Source: Candidatus Methylobacter titanis
Lineage (GTDB): Bacteria > Pseudomonadota > Gammaproteobacteria > Methylococcales > Methylomonadaceae
Direction of reading: 5' to 3'
NCBI GenBank assembly: GCA_029946125.1
Contig: JAQSDX010000007.1
Span: forward strand, 1-64,000
Length of the DNA stretch: 64,000 nucleotides
The position numbers were made by a program, and so were the translations under genes. Positions within the stretch are counted from its first letter, which is position 1. Every line of letters begins with the position of its first letter. The notes under the pieces were generated by a model. It made no database searches. It saw only the letters and a list, made by a program, of their open reading frames with translations, and had not been told where the DNA came from. Positions 46,863 to 55,478 of the stretch are shown here, piece after piece.

Positions 46863-47345
46863 ATGGGTAAAAATAAATTGACACCTAAGCAGATACTGTC
46901 CGATCCTATCCTGTTTTTGGCTTTCGGTTTCGGTTCCGGCCTGGCAAAAAAAGCCCCAGGCACCATGGGTACCTTGGCGGCGATTCCGGTGTACTGGCTA
47001 TTTGCGCAATCCAATTTATTTATTTACAGCCTGTTGACATTAATCGTGACCATTATCGGTATCCCGATTTGTGAAATAGCCGCAAAAAAGCTGGACGAAC
47101 ATGATTTTGGCGGCATCGTCTGGGATGAGATTGCCGGTTATCTGATAACCTTATGGTTCGTGCCTTTTAGCTGGCAAGCGGTGATACTGGGCTTTATCTT
47201 GTTCAGATTCTTCGACATACTCAAGCCGTGGCCGATTAAGTGGATTGACAGGCAGATACACGGCGGTCTGGGTATCATGCTGGATGATGTGCTGGCGGGG
47301 ATATTTGCAGGTGCTTTGTTGCTATGGGCTTCAGCCTATTTCTAG
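46863..47345 (+). CDS. pgpA: Phosphatidylglycerophosphatase A
   Basis: This inner-membrane enzyme removes the phosphate from phosphatidylglycerol phosphate. KAPGTMGTLAAIP, GGIVWDEIAGYLITLW and KPWPIKWIDRQIHGGLGIM carry the conserved catalytic residues, and about four hydrophobic segments are present. ATG 46863 is chosen; a TTG at 46839 would overlap thiL. Length is 160 residues. It converges with the SpoIIE phosphatase, the two stops being 1 bp apart. Confidence 0.95.
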   Translation: MGKNKLTPKQILSDPILFLAFGFGSGLAKKAPGTMGTLAAIPVYWLFAQSNLFIYSLLTLIVTIIGIPICEIAAKKLDEHDFGGIVWDEIAGYLITLWFVPFSWQAVILGFILFRFFDILKPWPIKWIDRQIHGGLGIMLDDVLAGIFAGALLLWASAYF

Positions 47346-47346
47346 C

Positions 47347-49620
47347 TTAATTCCGCTTAAAAATCATTAAAGTAATATCATCATTAAAAGATTCGCTACG
47401 GCAAAATTGTTTGAGTTGTTCCAGCAGCACTTCAATGATGACTTGTGGGGATTGCTGCGCATATTGAACAAGAATATCACTGACGCGTTGTAAACCGAAA
47501 AAATCGCCATTGGCGTTTTCCGCTTCGGTTAAACCGTCGGTATACAGCAGGATTATGTCGCCTTGGGATAGTGCGGTGGTTTTTTCTTCAAACATCACAT
47601 TTTTGTGTACCCCCAATATTAATCCCTCCGCATCGAGTTGTTGGCATTCGGATTGAAACCGGCTATGTAACAAGGGGGGCGGGTGACCGGCATTGGCAAA
47701 GCTCAATTGCTGGTTGGTGATGTTATATTGCAAATAGAACAAAGTGATAAAGTAGTCGGATTTATCCAAATCCTCAAAAAGGAAATTATTGAGTATGGTC
47801 AGCGTTTCTGCGGGCGTACCCGAGCCGTTTGCCTGGCTTCGAATGGCGCTGCGGGTTTCCACCATAAACAGGGCAGGGCCGATTGAATGTCCCGAAACAT
47901 CGGCAATAATCATGTCCAGACAGTTTTCATTACGGTAAAAATAATCAAAATAGTCGCCGCCAACCTGGTCGGCCGGCAGACAGTAACCGGTGACTTCAAA
48001 ATGACTGGATTTAATCGGTGCCGAGGGCGAAAGAGATGCCTGAATGCGTTCGGCAATCTTGATTTCGCTTTGAGCAATAGCCAGATTGATTTGTGCCTGG
48101 CGAATTGCCGCTTCCGTCGCTTTTCGCGTGGTAATATCTACGATGGTGCTCAGTATCAGTGTTTCTTCATGGCTATCGATCAGGCTGAGGCCTATTTCAA
48201 CGGGAAATTCAGTTCCGTCTTTGCGTAAGCCGTAGAGTTCTTGGCCCACTCCCATAGGTCTGGACACAGGGGCGGCGAGGTACGCCTGACGGAAACCCCT
48301 ATGTGCGCTACGAAAGCGCTCCGGCACTAATATTTCAATCGGTTGTCCAATGAGTTCAGTGCGTAAGTAACCGAAAGACGCCTCTGTTTGCGCATTGATC
48401 ATCACAATCGTTCCTGATTCGTTTACCATAATAATCGCGTTGGGCGATGATTCCACCGCTTGTCGAAATCGATGCTCCAGGCGCTTACGCTTGGTAATAT
48501 CGTGGATAAAACCGCTGAATATATAGGCATTGCCAAGTTTTAACGGGGAAAAACTAAGTTCAACAGGAAATTCAGTGCCGTCGCGACGAATGGCGGTCTG
48601 CTCAAGCAATTGATTGAAAAGCGGACCTTGTCCTGTGCGCAGAAAGTGTTCCAATCCTTGTCGGTGCGCGTTGCGCAATTGTGGCGGTATGATTAACTCT
48701 TCAAGACGCTGGCCGATGGCTTCTTCCTTTGTCCAGCCGAATATTTTTTCTGCCGGGTGATTCCAATCGGTAACGATACCGTATGAATCCATAATCACGA
48801 TGGCGCTCAAGGAGCTCTCAATAATCATTCGGGTACGTTTTTCGCTTTCGATAAGTGCATCCTGAAAATGCATTCTGGCGGTAATATCCCGGTCGACGCC
48901 CCGCCATTTAAGCAGTTTTCCGGCTGCATCGATTATCGGCAATCCGGTTGATTCGGTCAGTATTGAGCGGCCGTCTTTATGCTGATAGTGAGCTAACAAC
49001 GCATAAAAAGGTCGATGGCTGGCTGCGTATTGTTGCTGCTCAGCTTTATCCTGGGGCGTTAAAAACTCGGTATAGTGTTTGCCCAGCACTTCATCCGGAC
49101 TATAGCCCAGTATTTGACTCACTGCGGCGCTGCTATAGCTATAGTAACCATCGGGATCCTGTTCCCATAACCATTCGCCGGCCATTTCCGCCATCTGTCG
49201 AAAACGTTCCTCACTTTCGGTAAGCGCCGATTCGGCGCTGAAGTCTTCGGCAGACTTGTCCTGAATCAATAAAACAATCTCGGTTTTGTTGGGTATTCGA
49301 CTGGATAAGGCAAACAGCGAGATGAATACCCGGATTTTGTTATGTTCCTTGGTAACAATTTCGCCAACAAAGCCTGTCCTGAGCGAAGTTGAAGGCGCTG
49401 TTTTGAGCGGAACCACGCCAATTACATTGGCAAGGGCGGCCTGCCATACGGCCTTGTCGTTTCCGGAAGCGTAGATAAGGTCAACAGGCTTACCGATGAG
49501 TTCTTCTTCGGTATAGCCTAAGAAAATAGCGGCAGAGGGGCTAAGCTGGGTAATACGCAATACGGTATCTTCTGAACGAATCAGCTCAAGGACAATGATA
49601 TGGGGTGTGAGCTGATGCAT
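47347..49620 (-). CDS. Multi-PAS SpoIIE/RsbU-type protein phosphatase
   Basis: A 757-residue sensor-effector with about four PAS domains (about 12-120, 135-260, 265-385, 390-510) and a C-terminal PP2C SpoIIE domain (about 540-755: GDYFDYFYRNENCLDMIIADVSGHSIGPAL, at about 563-592, and LYTDGLTEA). It probably dephosphorylates an anti-sigma-factor antagonist in a partner-switching pathway; no such partner is in the window. Residues 77-84 (STSLRTGF) in the first PAS region derive from an inserted repeat at 49372-49395. No membrane helix is visible. Confidence 0.9.
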   Translation of the reverse strand: MHQLTPHIIVLELIRSEDTVLRITQLSPSAAIFLGYTEEELIGKPVDLIYASGNDKAVWQAALANVIGVVPLKTAPSTSLRTGFVGEIVTKEHNKIRVFISLFALSSRIPNKTEIVLLIQDKSAEDFSAESALTESEERFRQMAEMAGEWLWEQDPDGYYSYSSAAVSQILGYSPDEVLGKHYTEFLTPQDKAEQQQYAASHRPFYALLAHYQHKDGRSILTESTGLPIIDAAGKLLKWRGVDRDITARMHFQDALIESEKRTRMIIESSLSAIVIMDSYGIVTDWNHPAEKIFGWTKEEAIGQRLEELIIPPQLRNAHRQGLEHFLRTGQGPLFNQLLEQTAIRRDGTEFPVELSFSPLKLGNAYIFSGFIHDITKRKRLEHRFRQAVESSPNAIIMVNESGTIVMINAQTEASFGYLRTELIGQPIEILVPERFRSAHRGFRQAYLAAPVSRPMGVGQELYGLRKDGTEFPVEIGLSLIDSHEETLILSTIVDITTRKATEAAIRQAQINLAIAQSEIKIAERIQASLSPSAPIKSSHFEVTGYCLPADQVGGDYFDYFYRNENCLDMIIADVSGHSIGPALFMVETRSAIRSQANGSGTPAETLTILNNFLFEDLDKSDYFITLFYLQYNITNQQLSFANAGHPPPLLHSRFQSECQQLDAEGLILGVHKNVMFEEKTTALSQGDIILLYTDGLTEAENANGDFFGLQRVSDILVQYAQQSPQVIIEVLLEQLKQFCRSESFNDDITLMIFKRN
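49372..49395. repeat. Short dispersed repeat inside the SpoIIE phosphatase gene
   Basis: GCCTGTCCTGAGCGAAGTTG followed by AAGG belongs to a known family of short intergenic repeats (usually seen as CTGAGCGAAGTCGAAGG). Here it is read on the minus strand as STSLRTGF inside the first PAS domain and keeps the frame. Confidence 0.7.
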
Positions 49621-49967
49621 GCTATTCAGCTTGTAGGATGTGCCGACGAAGAACGTATATCGTTTACGATGGATATGGCATGCTCAGGGAAAATTTTATG
49701 ACGTTCAGTACATTCTATGAATTCATGTGGGGTTGCGGTATCTGGTTCTGCAAATATCAATAAGTTCATCATCCGCTCACCTGAAGCCCACTGGAAAATA
49801 AATGCGGAATACTTACACGGGATAAGTTCAGCGTTATATCGATAATAAAAAACTCAATACCATTTAGCAATCTATATTTAGTGCGGTTGTGATACGGTAC
49901 GGGCTATTTTTCCGGTTTATGATGGTGCTTTGATGCAGGTGGATGTTGAGGTTAGAGCGAACTCGTC
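49621..49967. other. Region between the SpoIIE phosphatase and the HDAC-like gene
   Basis: Apart from the small frame at 49626-49772, this 347-bp stretch contains AT-rich promoter-like sequence (49830-49900), but no strong hairpin and no other gene. Confidence 0.4.
49626..49772 (-). CDS. Small protein upstream of the SpoIIE phosphatase
   Basis: A 48-residue frame starts ATGATG at 49772, preceded by a good ribosome-binding site (AGGTGAGCGG), and ends 5 bp before the SpoIIE phosphatase start. The close spacing suggests an operon with coupled translation. The sequence (MMNLLIFAEPDTATPHEF at the start) matches no family I know. It could be a regulatory small protein or a leader peptide. The evidence is only the start site, spacing and strand. 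Confidence 0.5.
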   Translation of the reverse strand: MMNLLIFAEPDTATPHEFIECTERHKIFPEHAISIVNDIRSSSAHPTS

Positions 49968-50894
49968 CTAGCCGGTCATAAGAGTCTTAACATGAATGGC
50001 AACACTGGCAGCCAATGCCTTGAGATGATAACCGCCTTCTAATGCTGAAATAATTCGGCCTTTACAGCAGCTGTCAGCGATAGTCATTAATTCTTCAGTA
50101 ATCCATTTAAAATCATCTTCAACCAGCATGATGGAAGCCAAGGGATCATCTTTATGTGCATCAAAGCCGGCTGAAATCAGCAATAAATCAGGCTTGAAGT
50201 TTTTTAGCGCCGGTAAAATAATACGGCTGTATTTTTGCCTGAACTCAACGCCTGAGTCACCCGCAGTCAGCGGCACATTGATTATATTGCCGACACCGGT
50301 TTCTGCCGGATGACCGGTGCCGGGATAATGCGGCATTTCATGACTGGATGCATAGAGTACCTTGGGCTGATGGTAAAAAGCCGCCTGCGTACCGTTGCCG
50401 TGATGGACATCAAAGTCAACAATTGCGATGCGTCCGAGTTGATAATGGTGAAGCGCATAACTCGCCGCAATCGCTATATTATTAAATAGGCAAAAGCCCA
50501 TGGCTTGCTCGGGTTCTGCATGATGTCCAGGTGGGCGTATCGCACAAAAGGCATTGTCGGCTTTGTCGGCCAGGACTTTATCGACGGCATCGCAAACCGC
50601 GCCAACCGCACGAAAAGCGGCTAGTCTCGATCCGGGCGACAGCACCGTGTCCTGGTCCAAATAGTGCTCACCTTGTACGGGTATGGCTTTTAGAATGGTA
50701 TCGATGTGGAATTGGGAGTGGATTAGCCTGATTTGCCGCTCTGTGCCGAGTGGCGGCGATTGCCGGGTTAAACCTGAGAATTCCGGTGCCGCCAATGCTT
50801 GTTCTATGCTCCTGAGTCGGTCGGCGCATTCAGGATGTCCAGTTCCTGTTTGATGAAAAAGAAAATCAGGATGACTGTAATAAAGTGTCTTCAC
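49968..50894 (-). CDS. Histone-deacetylase-family hydrolase
   Basis: This Zn-dependent amidohydrolase of the class II HDAC/acetylpolyamine type removes acyl groups from lysines or polyamines. RPPGHHAEPEQAMGFCLFNN (two catalytic His) and IVDFDVHHGNGTQ (Zn-binding Asp, His) are intact, and SAGFDAHKDDPLA carries the third Zn ligand. The length is 308 residues. The start is GTG. The true substrate is unknown. Confidence 0.9.
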   Translation of the reverse strand: MKTLYYSHPDFLFHQTGTGHPECADRLRSIEQALAAPEFSGLTRQSPPLGTERQIRLIHSQFHIDTILKAIPVQGEHYLDQDTVLSPGSRLAAFRAVGAVCDAVDKVLADKADNAFCAIRPPGHHAEPEQAMGFCLFNNIAIAASYALHHYQLGRIAIVDFDVHHGNGTQAAFYHQPKVLYASSHEMPHYPGTGHPAETGVGNIINVPLTAGDSGVEFRQKYSRIILPALKNFKPDLLLISAGFDAHKDDPLASIMLVEDDFKWITEELMTIADSCCKGRIISALEGGYHLKALAASVAIHVKTLMTG

Positions 50895-50933
50895 AAGGTC
50901 TCGCTTTAAAATCTGCTAGTAAAAAAACGGATA

Positions 50934-51818
50934 TTATCCGTAAATTGTAATTGCTTGAAGAGATGCATGACTATCTTCATTTTCTAAAATACCCGGCGGA
51001 TTCACTTTAGCAGACGCTGGTACGTTCAGTTTGTAGCCAAAACCTTTCACCGTCAAAATCCATTGCGGATTGTTCGGGTCGTGTTCAATCTTTTTTCTTA
51101 ATAAGTGCATGTATTGATAAAGATCTGACTTGGTTACCCGGTTATTTTCAGGCCAGATATGATTGATGATTTCATCAGTCATAAATACGCGATCAACATC
51201 TTTTGCCAATAATTCAAAAAGATCAAATTCTTTACGGGTTAAATTCAGCGATTTACCGTTAAAAAATACACATTTAGATCGTTGATCAATCTGAAAAGGT
51301 TCGACGATGAGATAATCGGTATGCCCATTTTTGGGTGTGTTATTAGACAACTGGTTATTGCCGGTAACCTCAAGCATTAACAGCCTTCGGTCATTAGTCA
51401 CCCGTCTCGAACGACTCCTTTTTTCTTGAATAAAGTGATGATGTTGCTTGAATTTATTGAGTAGATAGTTATCCAATTGATTAACATCAAGAGGGGAATC
51501 TAAAACAGTGTCAACCCAGCAAGCGATACCCTCTTCTAAACGGGAATCGTTATTAATGTCACGTAAGTAGCATACGGGGATTTGATGGTTAAGGCTGATT
51601 TCACGAATCAACTTAACGATAATTTTTTGGGTCTGACTTTGTACCGGATCGACAGCAAGAATAATGATATTCGGCTGCATCTGAGTTATTGCATTAAGTG
51701 ATTCTATATCGGCAGCGGTTTCAACAATTTTATAGCGATGTGCATGACAATATCCTTTTAATAAGCCCAGAAGATAAGGGTCATCACTAATCAGTGCAAT
51801 CCGGAAATCTGTATTCAT
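50934..51818 (-). CDS. OmpR-type response regulator with an atypical receiver
   Basis: The C-terminal winged helix is clear (about 190-285: NLTRKEFDLFELLAKDVDRV, YQYMHLLRKKIE, WILTVKGFGYKL). The N-terminal domain has the receiver pattern (IALISDDPYL), but the phospho-acceptor region reads IIILAVDP, with Ala where Asp is expected, and the usual Lys is not evident. It probably works without phosphorylation. No kinase gene is adjacent. The ATG at 51818, preceded by AAGGAC, is chosen over one 12 codons upstream. Length is 294 residues. Confidence 0.85.
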   Translation of the reverse strand: MNTDFRIALISDDPYLLGLLKGYCHAHRYKIVETAADIESLNAITQMQPNIIILAVDPVQSQTQKIIVKLIREISLNHQIPVCYLRDINNDSRLEEGIACWVDTVLDSPLDVNQLDNYLLNKFKQHHHFIQEKRSRSRRVTNDRRLLMLEVTGNNQLSNNTPKNGHTDYLIVEPFQIDQRSKCVFFNGKSLNLTRKEFDLFELLAKDVDRVFMTDEIINHIWPENNRVTKSDLYQYMHLLRKKIEHDPNNPQWILTVKGFGYKLNVPASAKVNPPGILENEDSHASLQAITIYG

Positions 51819-52752
51819 AGGAGTCCTTGAAAAATCCTTAAAGTAAACAGACACAGGGTCTGAGGGGACAACAAAAATAATTTACTGGCAACTAATAAAA
51901 TAAAAGTAACTACTCAGCAGAGACTGGCTTTAATAATAGAGCATCGGTAACGCTGATTAAATAGGCTGAAATGGTTTTTTATCAAAAATTACTCCTGACG
52001 CCGGACGAGGTATTCATGCCGCCCAAAACGTTTGATAATTCGCAAGTTCAGATCGTTTGCGACGAACATATTAGTCGATAAACATACCGAACGGAGTTGA
52101 AAAAATCTCGTTCTGCTCAGTGAATAACGATCTACAGTTGAGTACTTTTTGAATATTGTCGTATTTTTTATGTTGCCTAGAGGCAGCTGTTTTTAGTTTT
52201 CGTGGAGCAATTGATTTTTATAGGTTTATCAGTCAAATCCATGATTTATTTTTGTAACTGCTGAGTAGTTACACATTAAATAGCGTTAGCGATTAAAAAA
52301 GTCACAATAAATTAGCGAGTTATATTGAACATTATCACATTCATAGCGTAATACGAATTAGTAGTACTGCGTATTCTAAGAATATACTTATTCCAGACAC
52401 GGCAGTTGTTCTCGTTAATGATGGAATAGGCTAAAAGACCGGGTTGTTTTTCCCCCTTATTACCTTCTTAAAAATTATGCTGTCGTATAGCCAGTGTTTT
52501 GTTGATAGGTAAGTATTACCACGTATTTTATTTATGTTTTTGCTTTGTTAAGGTAATCAACATTAATTTAATCTTAAAAAATGCTTAAATCTTAAATTGA
52601 TGAGTGGTTCGTTTACGGTGCTAACCTTTTTTCAACTTATTACAAAATAGATAACTGATGATACGGTTCTTACTAAAAATCAGATGTCTTTGAAGGTAGA
52701 TTGCCAAGAAATGTTTTACCCGGGGTATTCCATAAACGTGTAAAGGTGCCGT
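51819..52752. other. 934-bp AT-rich divergent region between the response regulator and a PAS gene
   Basis: This is the longest gene-free stretch. It contains a 367-bp MITE-like element with 15-bp inverted ends (51906-52272), listed separately. The remainder (52273-52752) is AT-rich with no credible coding frame, and probably holds promoters for both genes. Confidence 0.5.
51906..52272. mobile_element. MITE-like element with 15-bp terminal inverted repeats
   Basis: GTAACTACTCAGCAG (51906-51920) and its exact complement CTGCTGAGTAGTTAC (52258-52272) bracket 367 bp with no transposase. No clear target duplication is seen. A one-mismatch copy of the end, GTAACTATTCAGCA, lies at 53744-53757, before the dehydrogenase gene. 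Confidence 0.55.
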
Positions 52753-53709
52753 ATGATAAATGAAGTAATTAAACAAAACTCGTTACCAGTAGAGCGTTAC
52801 CATCCTCTAATGACCGAAGCAGATGACCTCCCTATCGTAGAATGGCTACATAAACTACGGTTACATCAAATCGAACTGGATAAGAAAAACGATGAGCTGA
52901 GGTGTGCTCATGTTGTTCAGGACGAACCCCGTGACTGTTATGTGGGACTCTATGATTTTGCTCCGGTCGGTTATCTTACGCTCACGCGTGAGGGTAAGAT
53001 TGCAGAAATCAACCCTACTGCTGCCAGATTGCTTGGAGTGGATCGCAGAAAACTGCCATCCGATCATTTTTCTGCCTTTGTGACGCCTAAAGATATTGAA
53101 TGTTGCCAACTTTTTTTCTCAGGCATAAAAAAGCATAACCAGAGGAACAATACCGAGATGACGCTAAAACGCAGTGATGGTGCGGTATTCCCTGTTCAGA
53201 TGGAATGTCTGTCTGTACCATCTGCCGGCAAAGGTTCGATGTTGCGAATTACACTTACCGAAAGCAAAAAACAAGCAAAGAGGGTTTTGCATGAGGATCA
53301 GACGCACACGCTGGATATAGAGCAGGCTAGTGCCGAGATGGGTTCATGGGATTGGGATATTACAACCGGACGCGTCATTTTTAATGAACGCTGGGCTAAG
53401 ATACGCGGTTACCGGTTAGGCGATATAGAATCTCACATCGATACCTGGGAAAACAGTATCTACCCCAATGATTTCCCTGCTTATGATGCTGCTTTAACGG
53501 CGCATTTAGAAAATAGCACGCCGTTTTTTCAAGCTGAATATCGCGTCCGCACCCGGTCGGGATCCTTAATTTGGCTATTGAATCGCGGCACAGTAATTCA
53601 GCGCGATGCTGAAGGCAATCCCCTGCATATGGCCGGTATCGAGATGGACATCACCGAACGCAGGAATAGCGATAAAATTAAGACTCTGAAAATAAAAGAG
53701 TTGCACTAA
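52753..53709 (+). CDS. Orphan double-PAS sensor protein
   Basis: The 318-residue protein has two PAS modules (about 62-175 and 185-310, with ASAEMGSWDWDITTGRVIFN and the PAC end AGIEMDITERR) and no kinase, cyclase or phosphatase output. The typical extension is missing: the gene stops just after the PAC motif. It is either a natural stand-alone sensor or the N-terminal remnant of a larger kinase or GGDEF protein. AAGGTGCCGT precedes the start. No membrane segment is seen. Confidence 0.8.
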   Translation: MINEVIKQNSLPVERYHPLMTEADDLPIVEWLHKLRLHQIELDKKNDELRCAHVVQDEPRDCYVGLYDFAPVGYLTLTREGKIAEINPTAARLLGVDRRKLPSDHFSAFVTPKDIECCQLFFSGIKKHNQRNNTEMTLKRSDGAVFPVQMECLSVPSAGKGSMLRITLTESKKQAKRVLHEDQTHTLDIEQASAEMGSWDWDITTGRVIFNERWAKIRGYRLGDIESHIDTWENSIYPNDFPAYDAALTAHLENSTPFFQAEYRVRTRSGSLIWLLNRGTVIQRDAEGNPLHMAGIEMDITERRNSDKIKTLKIKELH

Positions 53710-53770
53710 ATTAGGCTATTGCAGTGGGTGACGTCATTGTCACGTAACTATTCAGCATGAAACATTATTT

Positions 53771-54712
53771 ATGAAAATTGCGATCATCGGAACCGGTCGC
53801 GTCGGTTCTACGCTCGCTTATGCCCTGGTGTTAAAACAGATTTGCGACCACTTGGTGATTGCCGGTCGTATCTATGAAAAAGCCAGAGGCGATGCTCTGG
53901 ATCTGCAACATACGCTGGCTTTTTGCTTACGGCCCATGCACATAGAGGGTTGTACTAATGAGCAGGTCAAGGATGCCGATATTGTGGTTATTACGGCATC
54001 GGTTGCAATGGATGGTCAGGTTTTAACCTCGCGTCTCCAATTGGGCGAGAAAAACACCTTATTATTCAAGGAATTGATCCCTGTGTTGGCGGCCAATAAT
54101 CCCAATGCCATATTCGTTATCGTGACTAACCCGGTTGACGTGATGACTTATGCCGCGTGTAAATTATCCGGTTTTGCGGCCAATCGGGTGCTGGGGGTCG
54201 GAACGCTGGTGGACTCTGCCCGTTTTCGTGCCTTATTGTCACAGGAAGAGCATATTCACCCCGATGATCTTCGGGCTTATATTTTGGGTGAGCACGGTTC
54301 TAATCAAGTGCCTATAATGAGTAGCGCAGAAGCGGGAGGTGAACCCATTGGTGACACTCCCATTCATCGACAGTTATTTACGCAGGTTACCGAAGCCGGT
54401 TTTGAGGTTTATCGACTCAAGGGTTATACCAATCACGCTATTGCCACGGCGACATGTATGGTTATTGAAGCCATCGTTTTCGACGAATACCGCACCATGC
54501 CTCTCGCAACCTGGTTTGACAACTGGATGGGCATTCGAGATAACTGCTTTAGTATTCCTGTGGTAGTTGGACGTAGCGGCATTATTCGCCATTTGCATCC
54601 CGAGTTGAACGACAGCGAACAACAAGCCCTGCGAACTGCGGCGGTCGCTATCAAGCACACTGTTGTTTCATTGATACCTGACTTGGTGGACAGTAGTCAC
54701 ATCGATATTTGA
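53771..54712 (+). CDS. Lactate/malate dehydrogenase-family oxidoreductase
   Basis: A 2-hydroxyacid dehydrogenase of the LDH/MDH fold (313 residues). The nucleotide loop GTGRVGST (residues 7-14) is present. At the end of the second strand, where NAD enzymes have Asp, the protein has Gly32-Arg33 (VIAGRIYEKA), which suggests a preference for NADP. NPVDVMTY, DSARFR and the catalytic His in GEHGSNQVP are intact. The substrate-selecting loop is unusual (TASVAMDGQVLTSRLQ, two residues longer than normal, with no Gln or Arg at the discriminating position). Lactate or malate cannot be chosen. The gene follows the PAS gene by 61 bp. Confidence 0.82.
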   Translation: MKIAIIGTGRVGSTLAYALVLKQICDHLVIAGRIYEKARGDALDLQHTLAFCLRPMHIEGCTNEQVKDADIVVITASVAMDGQVLTSRLQLGEKNTLLFKELIPVLAANNPNAIFVIVTNPVDVMTYAACKLSGFAANRVLGVGTLVDSARFRALLSQEEHIHPDDLRAYILGEHGSNQVPIMSSAEAGGEPIGDTPIHRQLFTQVTEAGFEVYRLKGYTNHAIATATCMVIEAIVFDEYRTMPLATWFDNWMGIRDNCFSIPVVVGRSGIIRHLHPELNDSEQQALRTAAVAIKHTVVSLIPDLVDSSHIDI

Positions 54713-55478
54713 TTGATGCATCGTTTATTGCAAGTGGCTCGATAGGCTTGATTCCAAGTTCATGCTTGATGAAACAATGCCTGTAATCATCATTCTCATA
54801 CCGTAAATTTAACGGCAACTTCCCAACTGTCTGTTTATTTGTCTATCTGTACCACTCGGCCTTCACAGCGCAGCATTACATGAGGTTTAATGGCCTGTCC
54901 CGTAGAGCAAACCCCGCAGTACTCAAGTTGCGTGTTTCGTCCGTATCTGAATAGAGTAGGGGCGACCGGTTGGTCGCCCATTGCACAAAGACATGAGTTA
55001 TTTAATTCTCATACGATAGCGTTAACCGGATTTTGCACCGGGAAGCCTATACAGGACGAGACTTATACAATGTAGTCAAGCTTACCTTGAATTGGAACGG
55101 CGGCACATTACACCGATGTGCATGGTCGGCACCCGTTCAGTAGCTTTCGTGTGTATAACCAGGTCGGAGGCAAAGCCAAAAATGATTATTCCAGGGACAC
55201 GGAATACGGTTGGTATTCTAATAGATACTGCCTCATTCTGTATTGGAAGAGGCTGAGGCTTACTTATTTTGTATGAATTAGGTAAAATTACTTAATTGAG
55301 GCTACTTCGGTATTTTTTAAAAAACCTGGCTTGCTGTTTGTTTAAAGGAGGGTTTTAGGTTTGCCGGTAATGCTTACATTTTTGGTAAGGAAAGTCATCA
55401 ATCATCCATTCGTCCCCCATTAACCGATGGGCGCTCTTTTTGTTGTGTACCGTGTGTGTACCTATTTTTTCATAAAAC
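54713..55478. other. 766-bp gene-free region between the dehydrogenase and prfC
   Basis: I find no real gene. The region holds a perfect REP-like hairpin (GGGCGACC/GGTCGCCC at 54960-54979), short imperfect repeats and a possible Thr/Ile-rich frame that I reject. It looks like decayed intergenic or mobile-element sequence. Promoters for prfC are probably in 55320-55470. Confidence 0.45.
54960..54979. repeat. REP-like hairpin
   Basis: The arms GGGCGACC (54960-54967) and GGTCGCCC (54972-54979) surround a 4-base loop. Sequence and length match the REP-like group in this window. Confidence 0.75.

Noticed and set aside
54890-55075. 61-codon frame in the gap before prfC
   Set aside because: Its middle is encoded by the REP-like hairpin at 54960-54979, and it has no recognisable domain.
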